Shown piece after piece: positions 23,836 to 31,341 of a stretch of DNA of 64,000 bases. The stretch's first letter is position 1, and each line of letters begins with the position of its first letter. A program made the translations under genes and the position numbers. This DNA is from Luoshenia tenuis (GTDB lineage: Bacteria > Bacillota > Clostridia > Christensenellales > GCA-900066905), in assembly GCF_014384745.1 (NCBI RefSeq), contig NZ_JACRSO010000005.1, positions 133,763 to 197,762 on the forward strand. Direction: 5' to 3'. The notes beneath the pieces were generated by a model that saw nothing but the letters and a program-made list of their open reading frames with translations, did no database searches and was not told the DNA's origin.

Positions 23836-25356
23836 ATGGAGCAGGATTTAAGAAAGCTGAAGTCCGGAACCGACGTGCGGGGCGTGGCCCTGCCGGATGC
23901 GGGACGGGAAGTGAACCTGACCGACGAGGCGGTGCGCCGCATCGCCCATAGCTTTGCCCTATGGCTGGCCGGGAAAAAGGGCGCCGAGGCCGAAACGCTG
24001 CGCATCAGTGTGGGGCACGATTCCCGCCTGTCCGCGCAGCGGATCAAGGCGGCGGTGCTGCAGGGCCTGGGCGCGGCGGGCTGCGCCGTAACGGATGTGG
24101 GGCTGATCTCCACCCCCGCGATGTTTATGACCTGCGTGACAGAGGGCTTTATGATGGACGGGGCGGTGATGATCACCGCCAGCCACCACCCCTTTGACCG
24201 CAACGGGCTTAAGTTCTTTACCCCTGCAGGCGGCCTGGAGGAGGCGCAGCTTAAAGCTATCCTGGAGATGGCCAACGCCACCCCCTGCCAGGGCGCGCCG
24301 GCCCGGGTGGAGCGGCGGGACTTTTTGCCCCTGTACGCCCAAATGCTGGTAGATAAGATCCGCGCCGGCGTAAACGACCCCGAGGATTACGCGCACCCGC
24401 TAAAGGGCCTGCACGTAGTGGTGGACGCGGGCAACGGCGTGGGCGGCTTTTTTGTGGACGGGGTGCTGGCCCCCTTGGGCGCGGATACCGCCGGCAGCCG
24501 CTTTTTAGAGCCGGATGGGCGCTTTCCCAACCACATCCCCAACCCGGAGGAGCCCGAGGCCATGGCCTCCATCCGGGAGGCGGTGCTGCAAAGCGGGGCG
24601 GACATCGGCCTGATCTTCGATACCGATGTGGACCGGGCGGGCGCGGTGGACCGGGCGGGCAACGAGATCAACCGCAATAAGCTGATCGCGCTCATCGCCG
24701 CCATCGAGCTGGAGGCGCATCCCGGCGGGGTAGTGGTCACCGATTCGATCACCTCTACCGGCCTTAAAACCTTTATCGAGCAGCATCTGGGCGGGGTGCA
24801 TTACCGCTACCGCCGGGGCTATAAAAACGTGATCGACAAAATGGTGGAGTTAAACGCCGCCGGCAAAGACTGCCCCATGGCCATGGAGACCAGCGGCCAC
24901 GGCGCGCTGGCGGAGAACTATAACCTGGACGACGGGGCCTATCTCATGGTCAAGATTCTGATCCGTTTGGCCCGGCAGCGCCGCGCAGGCGGGGATATTG
25001 CCGACCTGATCCGGGATCTGAAAGAGCCGCTGGAGATGCAGGAGGTACGCCTGCCCATCACCGAGGCCGACTTTGCCGCTTGCGGACAGCGGGTGATATC
25101 TGATCTGGAGGCCTATGCCGCGGCACAGCCGCTCTGGCAGGTGGCCGACGATAACCGCGAGGGCATCCGCGTCAGCTTTGGCCCCGGGGAGGGGGAGGGC
25201 TGGTTCCTTTTGCGCCTGTCGGTACACGACCCCATCATGCCGCTGAATATCGAATCCGACGCGGCGGGCGGGGCGCGCATAATCGCCCAAAAGCTTTTGC
25301 CGGTGCTGCAAAGCATGCCCGGCCTGGACGTAAGCCCGCTTGAGAAAAGCCTGTAA
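23836..25356 (+). CDS. Phosphomannomutase/phosphoglucomutase family enzyme
   Basis: Alpha-D-phosphohexomutase (506 aa) with the four usual domains. Phosphoserine loop ITASHHPFDRNGLKF near residue 115; metal-binding loop FDTDVDRAGAVD near 257 (family DGDR variant); sugar-binding loop METSGHGALAEN near 350; phosphate-binding region near 435-450 (DNREGIRVSF). It would interconvert hexose 1- and 6-phosphates for cell-wall or glycogen precursors. CAGGAGG precedes ATG 23836. The metal loop is slightly divergent (DTDVDR), so substrate preference is uncertain. Confidence 0.9.
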   Translation: MEQDLRKLKSGTDVRGVALPDAGREVNLTDEAVRRIAHSFALWLAGKKGAEAETLRISVGHDSRLSAQRIKAAVLQGLGAAGCAVTDVGLISTPAMFMTCVTEGFMMDGAVMITASHHPFDRNGLKFFTPAGGLEEAQLKAILEMANATPCQGAPARVERRDFLPLYAQMLVDKIRAGVNDPEDYAHPLKGLHVVVDAGNGVGGFFVDGVLAPLGADTAGSRFLEPDGRFPNHIPNPEEPEAMASIREAVLQSGADIGLIFDTDVDRAGAVDRAGNEINRNKLIALIAAIELEAHPGGVVVTDSITSTGLKTFIEQHLGGVHYRYRRGYKNVIDKMVELNAAGKDCPMAMETSGHGALAENYNLDDGAYLMVKILIRLARQRRAGGDIADLIRDLKEPLEMQEVRLPITEADFAACGQRVISDLEAYAAAQPLWQVADDNREGIRVSFGPGEGEGWFLLRLSVHDPIMPLNIESDAAGGARIIAQKLLPVLQSMPGLDVSPLEKSL

Positions 25357-25361
25357 AGGCC

Positions 25362-25390
25362 TTTCCATCGTGGCGCAAGTGCGTTATAAT
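25362..25390 (+). promoter_or_regulatory. Promoter of transketolase gene
   Basis: TTTCCA (25362-25367), 17 bases, TATAAT (25385-25390), with an 80-base leader to the start codon. Confidence 0.6.
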
Positions 25391-25473
25391 AGATGCATAT
25401 GGGCTTTTGTCAAAAGCCTTTGCGTGTAAGAGAAAAAATCAACCGCTCAACAAATTAAGGGAGGTAAATTTTC

Positions 25474-27453
25474 ATGCCCTGTGTCAAGGAATTATCGGTC
25501 AACACCATTCGCATGCTCTCTGCCGAGGGCGTGCAGAAGGCCAACTCCGGCCATCCCGGCCTGCCGATGGGCTCGGCCCCCATGGCCTACGCGCTGTGGG
25601 CCGAGCAGATGAAGCATAACCCCAAGGATCCCCAGTGGATCAACCGGGACCGCTTCGTGCTCTCCGCCGGCCACGGCTCCATGCTGCTGTATTCGCTGTT
25701 GCACCTGTTCGGCTACGGCCTGACCATCGAGGATTTGCAGCAGTTCCGCCAGTGGGGCTCTAAGACCCCCGGCCATCCCGAGTATGGCCACACGGTAGGC
25801 GTTGAGACCACCACCGGCCCCTTGGGCATGGGCGTGGCCAATGCCGTGGGTATGGCTGTAGCTGAGGCGCATTTGGCCGCCAAGTTCAACCGCGAAGGCT
25901 ACAATGTGATGGATCACTACACCTACGCGCTGGTGGGCGATGGGTGCCTGATGGAGGGCATCTCCTCGGAGGCTTCCTCCCTGGCCGGCACCTGGGGCCT
26001 GGGTAAGCTGATCGTGCTGTACGACAGCAACACCATCTCCATTGAGGGCAACACCAATATCGCCTTCCGCGAGGATGTAGCCAAGCGCTATGAGGCCTAT
26101 GGCTGGCAGGTGATCGACGTGGCAAACGGCACGGATGTGGACGCCATCTCCGCTGCCATCGCCAAAGCCAAGCAGGAGACCGGCAAACCCTCGCTGATCG
26201 TGGTGCATACCGAGATCGGTTACGGTTGCCCGGCCAAGCAGGGCAAATCTTCCGCCCATGGCGAGCCCCTGGGCGAGGAGAACCTGGAAGCCACCCGTAA
26301 AAATCTGGGCTGGAATTACCCGCCCTTTACCGTACCTGAGGAAGTTAAGGCCCATATGCAGCAGTGCATTGACGCCGGCGCCAAGGCCCAGGACGAGTGG
26401 AACGCGCTGTTTGAAAATTATAAAAAGGCCTTCCCCGAGCTGGCCAAGGAGTGGGATTGCTGGTTTAGCGGCAAGGTGGACGAGAGCATTTTTGCGGACG
26501 AGTCCTACTGGGATTTCCCCAAGGCGGACGCCACGCGCAACAGCTCCGGCATCGCCCTGAACCGCCTGGCGGCCAAGGTGCCCAACCTGATCGGCGGTTC
26601 GGCGGACCTGGCGCCCTCTACCAAGACGCTGATGAAGGACCGCGGGGATTTCTCCGCTGAGGATTACAGTGGCAGCAACATGCACTTTGGCGTGCGCGAG
26701 TTTGCCATGGCGGCCATCGGCAACGGCATGGTGCTGCACGGCGGCCTGCGCGCCTATGTGTCCACCTTCTTCGTATTTAGCGATTATATGAAGCATGCTA
26801 TCCGGCTTTCCGCCATCATGCAGCTGCCGCTGACCTATGTGCTGACGCATGACTCCATCGGCGTGGGCGAGGACGGCCCCACCCATGAGCCCATCGAGCA
26901 GCTGGCCATGCTGCGCTCCATCCCGGGGATGACGGTGCTGCGCCCGGCCGACGGCAAGGAGACCGCCGCCGCCTGGCAGGTGGCCATGACCCATCAGGGC
27001 CCCTGCGCGCTGGTGCTGACCCGCCAGAACCTGCCCCAGTACGAGAATACCGGCTGCGGCGTGAAAAAGGGCGCTTATATCCTGGCGGACAGCGAAAAGG
27101 CTACGCCGGATGTGATCTTGATGGCCACCGGCTCCGAGGTGGAGCTGATCATGCAGGCCAAGGACGCCCTGAAGGAAAAAGGGGTGGACGCCCGCGTGGT
27201 TTCGATGCCCTCCTTCGAGCTGTTTGACGCCCAGGATGAGGCTTATAAGGAAAGCGTGCTGCCCAAGGCCGTGCGCGCCCGCGTGGCCGTGGAGGCTGCC
27301 AGTCCCTTTGGCTGGTACAAGTACGTGGGCCTGGATGGCGAAGTGATCGCGTTGGATCACTTTGGCGCTTCCGCTCCGGCTTCCATCCTGTTTAAGGAGT
27401 TTGGCTTCACGGTGGATAACGTGGTTGAAAAGGCCCTGGCCGTTTGCAAATAA
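25474..27453 (+). CDS. tkt: Transketolase
   Basis: Thiamine-diphosphate enzyme of the non-oxidative pentose phosphate pathway; full-length single chain of 659 aa. N-terminal signature RMLSAEGVQKANSGHPGLPMG with catalytic His; ThDP-binding GDGCLMEGISSEA near residue 152; central pyrimidine domain with GVREFAMAAIGNGM; substrate His in THDSIGVGEDGPTHEP near 465; C-terminal domain from about 530. AGGGAGGT lies 7 bases before ATG 25474. Codon use is cleaner than in neighbours, in keeping with high expression. Own promoter and terminator. Confidence 0.97.
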   Translation: MPCVKELSVNTIRMLSAEGVQKANSGHPGLPMGSAPMAYALWAEQMKHNPKDPQWINRDRFVLSAGHGSMLLYSLLHLFGYGLTIEDLQQFRQWGSKTPGHPEYGHTVGVETTTGPLGMGVANAVGMAVAEAHLAAKFNREGYNVMDHYTYALVGDGCLMEGISSEASSLAGTWGLGKLIVLYDSNTISIEGNTNIAFREDVAKRYEAYGWQVIDVANGTDVDAISAAIAKAKQETGKPSLIVVHTEIGYGCPAKQGKSSAHGEPLGEENLEATRKNLGWNYPPFTVPEEVKAHMQQCIDAGAKAQDEWNALFENYKKAFPELAKEWDCWFSGKVDESIFADESYWDFPKADATRNSSGIALNRLAAKVPNLIGGSADLAPSTKTLMKDRGDFSAEDYSGSNMHFGVREFAMAAIGNGMVLHGGLRAYVSTFFVFSDYMKHAIRLSAIMQLPLTYVLTHDSIGVGEDGPTHEPIEQLAMLRSIPGMTVLRPADGKETAAAWQVAMTHQGPCALVLTRQNLPQYENTGCGVKKGAYILADSEKATPDVILMATGSEVELIMQAKDALKEKGVDARVVSMPSFELFDAQDEAYKESVLPKAVRARVAVEAASPFGWYKYVGLDGEVIALDHFGASAPASILFKEFGFTVDNVVEKALAVCK

Positions 27454-27469
27454 GGCTTAAGGCTCAATA

Positions 27470-27510
27470 AAGCGGTGGCGCCGCCTTTTATGGGCGGCGC
27501 CGCTTCTTTT
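27470..27510 (+). terminator. Terminator after tkt
   Basis: AGCGG-T-GGCGCCGCC pairs with GGCGGCGCC-GCT around a TTTTATG loop; TCTTTT follows. Confidence 0.88.
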
Positions 27511-27536
27511 AAGATAGTGAGAAAGGGGGCGCTTGC

Positions 27537-27770
27537 ATGCGCAGCAAAGGGGAACAGGCTTTAAGCATCCTCTGGTTTATCTCGCTGGCGGGTTCGGCCT
27601 GTATTTTATACATGTCGGTATTTTTGCACATGTCCATCGCTATGGGATGGCTGGTCGCAGTGCCCGCCGCGGCCGTGGTGCTGACGGCTATAAACCTGTA
27701 CCTGACCCGCCGCCGGGAAAAGGCGGAAAAGGCCGCCCGCAAGCGGGAGCAGGCGGAAGATCAAGCGTAA
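27537..27770 (+). CDS. Small membrane protein of unknown function
   Basis: 77 aa: two hydrophobic helices (about residues 9-28 and 33-53) and a highly charged Arg/Lys/Glu C-terminal tail predicted as helix or coiled coil. AAAGGGGG precedes ATG 27537. No family recognised. It sits between two terminators, so it is a separate transcript or depends on read-through from tkt. Confidence 0.6.
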   Translation: MRSKGEQALSILWFISLAGSACILYMSVFLHMSIAMGWLVAVPAAAVVLTAINLYLTRRREKAEKAARKREQAEDQA

Positions 27771-27780
27771 CGGTAGCCTT

Positions 27781-27808
27781 AAAACCGGCCCTTGGGGCCG
27801 GTTTTTTC
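27781..27808 (+). terminator. Terminator (probably bidirectional)
   Basis: AAAACCGGCCC / GGGCCGGTTTT with loop TTG and a T6 tail. It also faces the convergent dinB operon. Confidence 0.92.
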
Positions 27809-27840
27809 TTTTCATCATGTACGGCGCGGCCTGCGCATAT

Positions 27841-28098
27841 TCATAGCCCCTTGCGCTCCACAAACCAGCGGTTCTCCTCCAGAAAGATAAAAGTCTCCTG
27901 CTGGCCGATGCGCACGGTGTAACGCATGCCCGCCCCGCCTGCGCGCAGGCTGGCCGCCGGGCGGATGTCCACCACCTGGTCCACCGCGTAGCGCCGGCCA
28001 TCCTCCCATTCTACGCACCGGGGCAGGATCTTCCCCTCCGGGCTGAAGTAGGCCTCCACACCCACGTAGGCCTTGGGGGAGTAAGCGCTGCCAGTCAT
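27841..28098 (-). CDS. Uncharacterised small protein cotranscribed with the Y-family polymerase
   Basis: 85 aa, soluble, beta-rich. Segments VEAYFSPEGKILPRCVEWED, RRYAVDQVVDIRPAASLR and GGAGMRYTVRI...ENRWFVER give alternating strands and a C-terminal Trp-Phe-Val. It reminds me of the small proteins (DUF6504-like) that accompany DinB/ImuB genes in other Gram-positives, but I cannot confirm the family. It begins 15 bp after the polymerase stop with a strong AAAGGAGGG, so both come from the LexA-like-controlled promoter at 29395-29423. A polymerase accessory role, analogous in position to YolD or UmuD, is inference. Confidence 0.75.
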   Translation of the reverse strand: MTGSAYSPKAYVGVEAYFSPEGKILPRCVEWEDGRRYAVDQVVDIRPAASLRAGGAGMRYTVRIGQQETFIFLEENRWFVERKGL

Positions 28099-28113
28099 CG
28101 TTCATCCCTCCTT

Positions 28114-29361
28114 TTAACCGGCATGGAAAAAGCCCACCGGATGGATCACGTGTTCTTCCTTGGGGTGGATGCGCCGCAGCGTATCATCCAGCCCGGTGGC
28201 CGCCCGCCAGATCGCGTCCGGCCCAAAGCGGGCGCGGATATCCTCTACGGCCCGCTCGGCGGCCTCCCGGCGCTCCCGCGCGGCCTCCGGCTCAAAGAGC
28301 AGGGTCTGGCTGGGCTGGGCGGCGCTATGCAGCCCGCAGGCCCTAAGGCCGATGGAGCGCAGGGGCTTATCCCAGCTATAGTTGGCCTGCAATATGGCCA
28401 TGGCCGCACCGCATATGTCCGCTGCCAAACAGGTGGGCCGAGGCAGGCGCATCTGCCGTTCAAAGCGGAATAGGCCGTTGTCCCGCAGGCTGATCTGCAC
28501 CGTATCGCATACAAAGCCGCTCTCCCGCAGCCGGGCCGCCACGGATTCGGCCAGCATCCAGAATATCGTGCGCGCATCCCGGTCGTCCTTTAGATCCCGG
28601 GGCGTGGTGGTGGAGTTGCCAATGCTCTTGATGGCTTCCGCTTCGTCCAGCGCCCGCACGGGCGAGCAGTCCTGCCCGTTGGCAAAGGCGTGCAGGATCA
28701 AGCCCCATTTGCCCAGCCATTGCTGCAAAAGCCGGGGCGAGGTCTGGGCCAGGTGGCCGATGGTGGGGATGTTGCGCTTGTATAGCTTTTGCCGGGTGGC
28801 CGGTCCCACATACAGCAGATCGCCCACCGGCAGCGGCCAGGCTGCCTGCCGGTAATTTTGGGGGGAGAACAGGCGCACCTCATCCGGGCCCGCCACATCG
28901 CTGCCCAGCTTGGCAAACACCTTGTTAAAGGAGACCCCCACCGAGACCGTGATGCCCAGCTCTTGTTTCATCCTGCGGCGGATCTCCTGGCCGATGGCGC
29001 CGCCGCCCCCGTGCAGGGCGCAGCTTGCGCTTACATCCAGCCAGGCTTCGTCCAGCCCAAAGGGCTCTACCTGATCGGTATATTCGGCAAACAGCGCCCG
29101 GGCCAGGCGGCTAAAGCGCAGGTAGCGGGCAAAATCCGGCTCCAGGATGATCAGCCCCGGGCACTTGGCCCGCGCCTGCCACAGGGCCTCCCCGGTCTTG
29201 ACGCCCCGGGCTTTGGCCAGTTGGTTTTTGGCCAGAATAATGCCGTGGCGCGCCTCCACATCCCCGCCCACAGCCACGGGCTTGCCCCGCAGCTCCGGGT
29301 GGTGCAGGCACTCGATGGCGGCGTAACAGTTGTTGATATCCACGTGCAGCACCGTACGCAT
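28114..29361 (-). CDS. dinB: Y-family DNA polymerase (DinB/Pol IV-like)
   Basis: Translesion polymerase of 415 aa. Catalytic acidic residues Asp8 (HVDINNCYAAIE), Asp104 and Glu105 (LDEAWLDV) are present; Tyr13 is the likely steric gate. Finger/palm motifs and the helix-hairpin-helix thumb (VGPATRQKLYKRNIPTIGHL) are followed by a little-finger domain and a probable beta-clamp motif SQTLLF near residue 355. It resembles the Firmicutes YqjW/UvrX branch. It starts a two-gene unit, divergent from the S24 repressor; one repressor operator lies between its -35 and -10 boxes. SOS-type induction is the expected control. Confidence 0.95.
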   Translation of the reverse strand: MRTVLHVDINNCYAAIECLHHPELRGKPVAVGGDVEARHGIILAKNQLAKARGVKTGEALWQARAKCPGLIILEPDFARYLRFSRLARALFAEYTDQVEPFGLDEAWLDVSASCALHGGGGAIGQEIRRRMKQELGITVSVGVSFNKVFAKLGSDVAGPDEVRLFSPQNYRQAAWPLPVGDLLYVGPATRQKLYKRNIPTIGHLAQTSPRLLQQWLGKWGLILHAFANGQDCSPVRALDEAEAIKSIGNSTTTPRDLKDDRDARTIFWMLAESVAARLRESGFVCDTVQISLRDNGLFRFERQMRLPRPTCLAADICGAAMAILQANYSWDKPLRSIGLRACGLHSAAQPSQTLLFEPEAARERREAAERAVEDIRARFGPDAIWRAATGLDDTLRRIHPKEEHVIHPVGFFHAG

Positions 29362-29394
29362 GCGCTCTCACTCTCCTTATAAGCGACTATAATG

Positions 29395-29423
29395 ATTATA
29401 ATTCTCTTTTAAAGAGAAGTAAA
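29395..29423 (-). promoter_or_regulatory. Promoter of the dinB unit
   Basis: Minus strand: TTTACT (29423-29418), 17 bases, TATAAT (29400-29395). The spacer is occupied by operator 1. Confidence 0.75.
29402..29418. promoter_or_regulatory. Operator 1 of the SOS-type module
   Basis: TTCTCTTTTAAAGAGAA: a TTCTC-N7-GAGAA inverted repeat filling the -35/-10 spacer of the dinB promoter. Binding here would directly exclude RNA polymerase. Confidence 0.75.
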
Positions 29424-29428
29424 GTGGA

Positions 29429-29453
29429 AATATTCTCTAAATAGGAGAATATT
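29429..29453. promoter_or_regulatory. Operator 2 of the SOS-type module
   Basis: AATATTCTC-N7-GAGAATATT, perfect 9-bp arms with the same TTCTC-N7-GAGAA core (29433-29449) as operator 1. The centres are 31 bp apart, about three helical turns. It ends 3 bases before the -35 box of the repressor gene. Confidence 0.75.
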
Positions 29454-29456
29454 CGG

Positions 29457-29485
29457 TTGCGCTCCCGTGGATATTCCGCTATAAT
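29457..29485 (+). promoter_or_regulatory. Promoter of the S24 repressor gene
   Basis: TTGCGC (29457-29462), 17 bases, TATAAT (29480-29485), 20 bases before the start codon. Confidence 0.65.
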
Positions 29486-29505
29486 GGGCAAAAGGGGTGA
29501 AACAG

Positions 29506-30198
29506 ATGGAATTAGCAAAAAATCTGGCCCGCCTGCGCCGTGCGGCGGGGATGACCCAGGCCCAGGCGGCGGAATACCTCAGCCGCCAAGGGCTGGCGGT
29601 GACGCACAAGGCGGTCTCGAAATGGGAGCAGGGCGCCAGCCGGCCCGATGGACTGCAGCTGCTCTATCTATGCCGGCTCTATGGCGTGCGGGATCTGTTG
29701 GCCGCCTTTGACGGCGCGGGGGAGAAAGACCTGCTCTCCGGGCTCAATGCCACGGGGCGCGCCCGCGCGGCTGAATATATCCGCCTGCTGCGCGGGGATG
29801 AGGCGTTTGCCTTGCATCCATCTGCCGGCGGCGCGGCGCGGGTGCGTACCCTGCCGCTATACGATATGCCGGTATCCGCCGGCACGGGCCTGTTTTTGGA
29901 TAGCGACCATTACGAGCTGCTGGAGGCGCCTAATGCCCCGGCCGAGGCTAACTTTGCCGTGCGCGTGCGGGGGGACAGCATGCAGCCCCGCTTTGTGGAC
30001 GGGCAGGTGGTGTTCGTGCGCCAGCAGCAGACCCTGGAGGATGGGGAGATCGGCATCTTTCTGCTCAACGGGGATGCGTTTTGTAAAAAATTCCAGCAGG
30101 GCGAGGTGTGCTATCTGCTCTCGCTCAACCCGCAATACGCGCCCATCCCCATCCGCCCGCAGGATGAGCTGCGCATGATCGGCCGGGTGGTCGGGTAA
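29506..30198 (+). CDS. XRE-family repressor with self-cleaving S24 (LexA-like) domain
   Basis: 230 aa. Residues 1-65 form a Cro/C1-type helix-turn-helix (MTQAQAAEYL...HKAVSKWEQGASRP). Residues about 112-230 are a LexA/UmuD-type peptidase S24 domain: probable cleavage bond Ala125-Gly126 (VSAGTG), nucleophile Ser158 (RGDSMQPRF), general base Lys194 (AFCKKF). RecA filaments should trigger autocleavage and release the operators upstream. ATG 29506 lies 8 bases after AAAGGGG; GTG 29497 overlaps that site. Divergent from dinB and 23 bp ahead of the SRAP gene. Unlike a phage repressor it has only DNA-repair neighbours. Confidence 0.92.
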   Translation: MELAKNLARLRRAAGMTQAQAAEYLSRQGLAVTHKAVSKWEQGASRPDGLQLLYLCRLYGVRDLLAAFDGAGEKDLLSGLNATGRARAAEYIRLLRGDEAFALHPSAGGAARVRTLPLYDMPVSAGTGLFLDSDHYELLEAPNAPAEANFAVRVRGDSMQPRFVDGQVVFVRQQQTLEDGEIGIFLLNGDAFCKKFQQGEVCYLLSLNPQYAPIPIRPQDELRMIGRVVG

Positions 30199-30221
30199 GC
30201 TAGGGGACGGAGGGATGCAAA

Positions 30222-30821
30222 ATGTGCGGAAGATATTTTATCGACGCGGGGGACCGCGAGTGGATGCGGGTGCTGGAGCTGCTGGCACAGGAGGACCGTC
30301 AATCGCCCGCCTTTGCGGATATGCGTACCGGGGAGGTCTATCCCACCCATATCGTGCCGGTGCTTACCGCGCCGGACCGGGCGCATTTGATGCAGTGGGG
30401 CTTTACCCGGTTTGACGGCAAGGGCCAGGTCATCAACGCCCGCAGCGAAACGGCGGGGGAAAAGAGCATGTTCCGCCGCCCGCTGTCCCAGGGGCGCTGC
30501 CTGATCCCGGCCAGCTGCTATTACGAGTGGCGCAGGCTGGAAGGCGGAGGCAAGCAAAAATATGCCCTTTCGCCCCAGGAGCCGCTCTATATGGCCGGGC
30601 TTTACCGGCGCGAGCAGGGCGCCGCCCTGCCCCGCTTTGTGATCATGACCCGGGATGCCGCACCGGAGATCGCCTTTATTCACGACCGGATGCCCGTGAT
30701 CTTCGATAAGCCCGCCCAGCAGAAATGGCTGGAGCGGGATGTGGCGCTGGACGCGCTGCTGGCCCAGGCGGAAAACGCCATCCGCTTTGAACCGGCCGAT
30801 GGACAGACGGCCCTGTTTTAA
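30222..30821 (+). CDS. SRAP / HMCES-YedK family abasic-site cross-linking protein
   Basis: SOS-response-associated peptidase family protein, 199 aa. It forms a thiazolidine cross-link with abasic sites in single-stranded DNA through Cys2, which becomes N-terminal after Met removal (MCGRY). Other active-site residues are present: Asn72 (INARSE), Glu102 (YYEW) and His154 (IHDRMPVI). It follows the S24 repressor gene by 23 bp and is cotranscribed, which links abasic-site protection to the translesion polymerase on the other side of the shared operators. Confidence 0.95.
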   Translation: MCGRYFIDAGDREWMRVLELLAQEDRQSPAFADMRTGEVYPTHIVPVLTAPDRAHLMQWGFTRFDGKGQVINARSETAGEKSMFRRPLSQGRCLIPASCYYEWRRLEGGGKQKYALSPQEPLYMAGLYRREQGAALPRFVIMTRDAAPEIAFIHDRMPVIFDKPAQQKWLERDVALDALLAQAENAIRFEPADGQTALF

Positions 30822-30838
30822 AAGAATAAATGCCTGTA

Positions 30839-30863
30839 AGGCCCGGCCCAGTGCCGGGCCTTT
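30839..30863 (+). terminator. Terminator after the SRAP gene
   Basis: AGGCCCGGC / GCCGGGCCT with loop CCAGT, followed by TTGCTGTGCTTT. Confidence 0.7.
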
Positions 30864-30892
30864 GCTGTGCTTTAAAAAAATGAAAAAGGCTA

Positions 30893-30921
30893 TTGACAAA
30901 AGAAAGGGCACGCTGTATTAT
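30893..30921 (+). promoter_or_regulatory. Strong sigma-A promoter of the GntR/ABC operon
   Basis: TTGACA (30893-30898), 17 bases, TATTAT (30916-30921). Confidence 0.85.
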
Positions 30922-30941
30922 TGTATTAACCACTTAATACA
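30922..30941. promoter_or_regulatory. Probable operator of the GntR regulator
   Basis: TGTATTAA-CCAC-TTAATACA, perfect 8-bp inverted repeat immediately after the -10 box, covering the transcription start. Best explained as the autoregulatory site of the YtrA-type repressor encoded 28 bases downstream. Confidence 0.75.
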
Positions 30942-30969
30942 GTGACACAACGGCAAAAGGGGTGAAGCA

Positions 30970-31335
30970 ATGGAATGGCAATTTAGCACCGACCGGCCGA
31001 TCTACCTGCAGCTGATCGATATGATCAAGCAGAAGATAATATCCGGCCAGTACGGCCCGGGGCAAAAGCTGCAGTCCGTCCGGGAGATGGCGGGGGTTCT
31101 CGCCGTCAATCCCAACACGCTGCAGCGGGCCCTGGGGGAGTTGGAGAAGGAAGGGCTGGTGTTTACCCAGCGCACAAACGGACGCTTTATAACGGAGGAC
31201 ACACAATTGATCGACGAGGTGAAAAAGCAGATGGCAACCGAGCGTATTACGCAGTTATTAAAGGAAATGGAGCAGATGGGCTACAGCGTAGAAGAGGTCA
31301 TCGCGCTGATCAAGTCCACCGGCAAAGGAGAGTAG
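30970..31335 (+). CDS. YtrA-subfamily GntR transcription regulator
   Basis: 121 aa. Winged-helix GntR domain (residues 1-70: RPIYLQLIDMIKQKIISGQY, then SVREMAGVLAVNPNTLQRAL recognition helices) and only a short helical C-terminal dimerisation tail, the hallmark of the YtrA subfamily. These regulators usually repress a linked ABC transporter; here the ATPase gene starts 6 bp downstream. The perfect palindrome at 30922-30941 is the likely binding site. The inducing signal is unknown; cell-envelope stress or antibiotics induce ytr operons in Bacillus. Confidence 0.92.
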   Translation: MEWQFSTDRPIYLQLIDMIKQKIISGQYGPGQKLQSVREMAGVLAVNPNTLQRALGELEKEGLVFTQRTNGRFITEDTQLIDEVKKQMATERITQLLKEMEQMGYSVEEVIALIKSTGKGE

Positions 31336-31341
31336 GGAAGT

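Noticed and set aside
25492..27360. A very long open frame antisense to transketolase
   Set aside because: It exists because the GC-rich tkt gene leaves few stop codons on the opposite strand. The peptide is His/Gly/Ala-rich without domains, and there is no RBS.
29506..30198. Phage-type repressor marking a prophage
   Set aside because: No phage structural, integrase or att-like sequences nearby; all neighbours are DNA repair genes.
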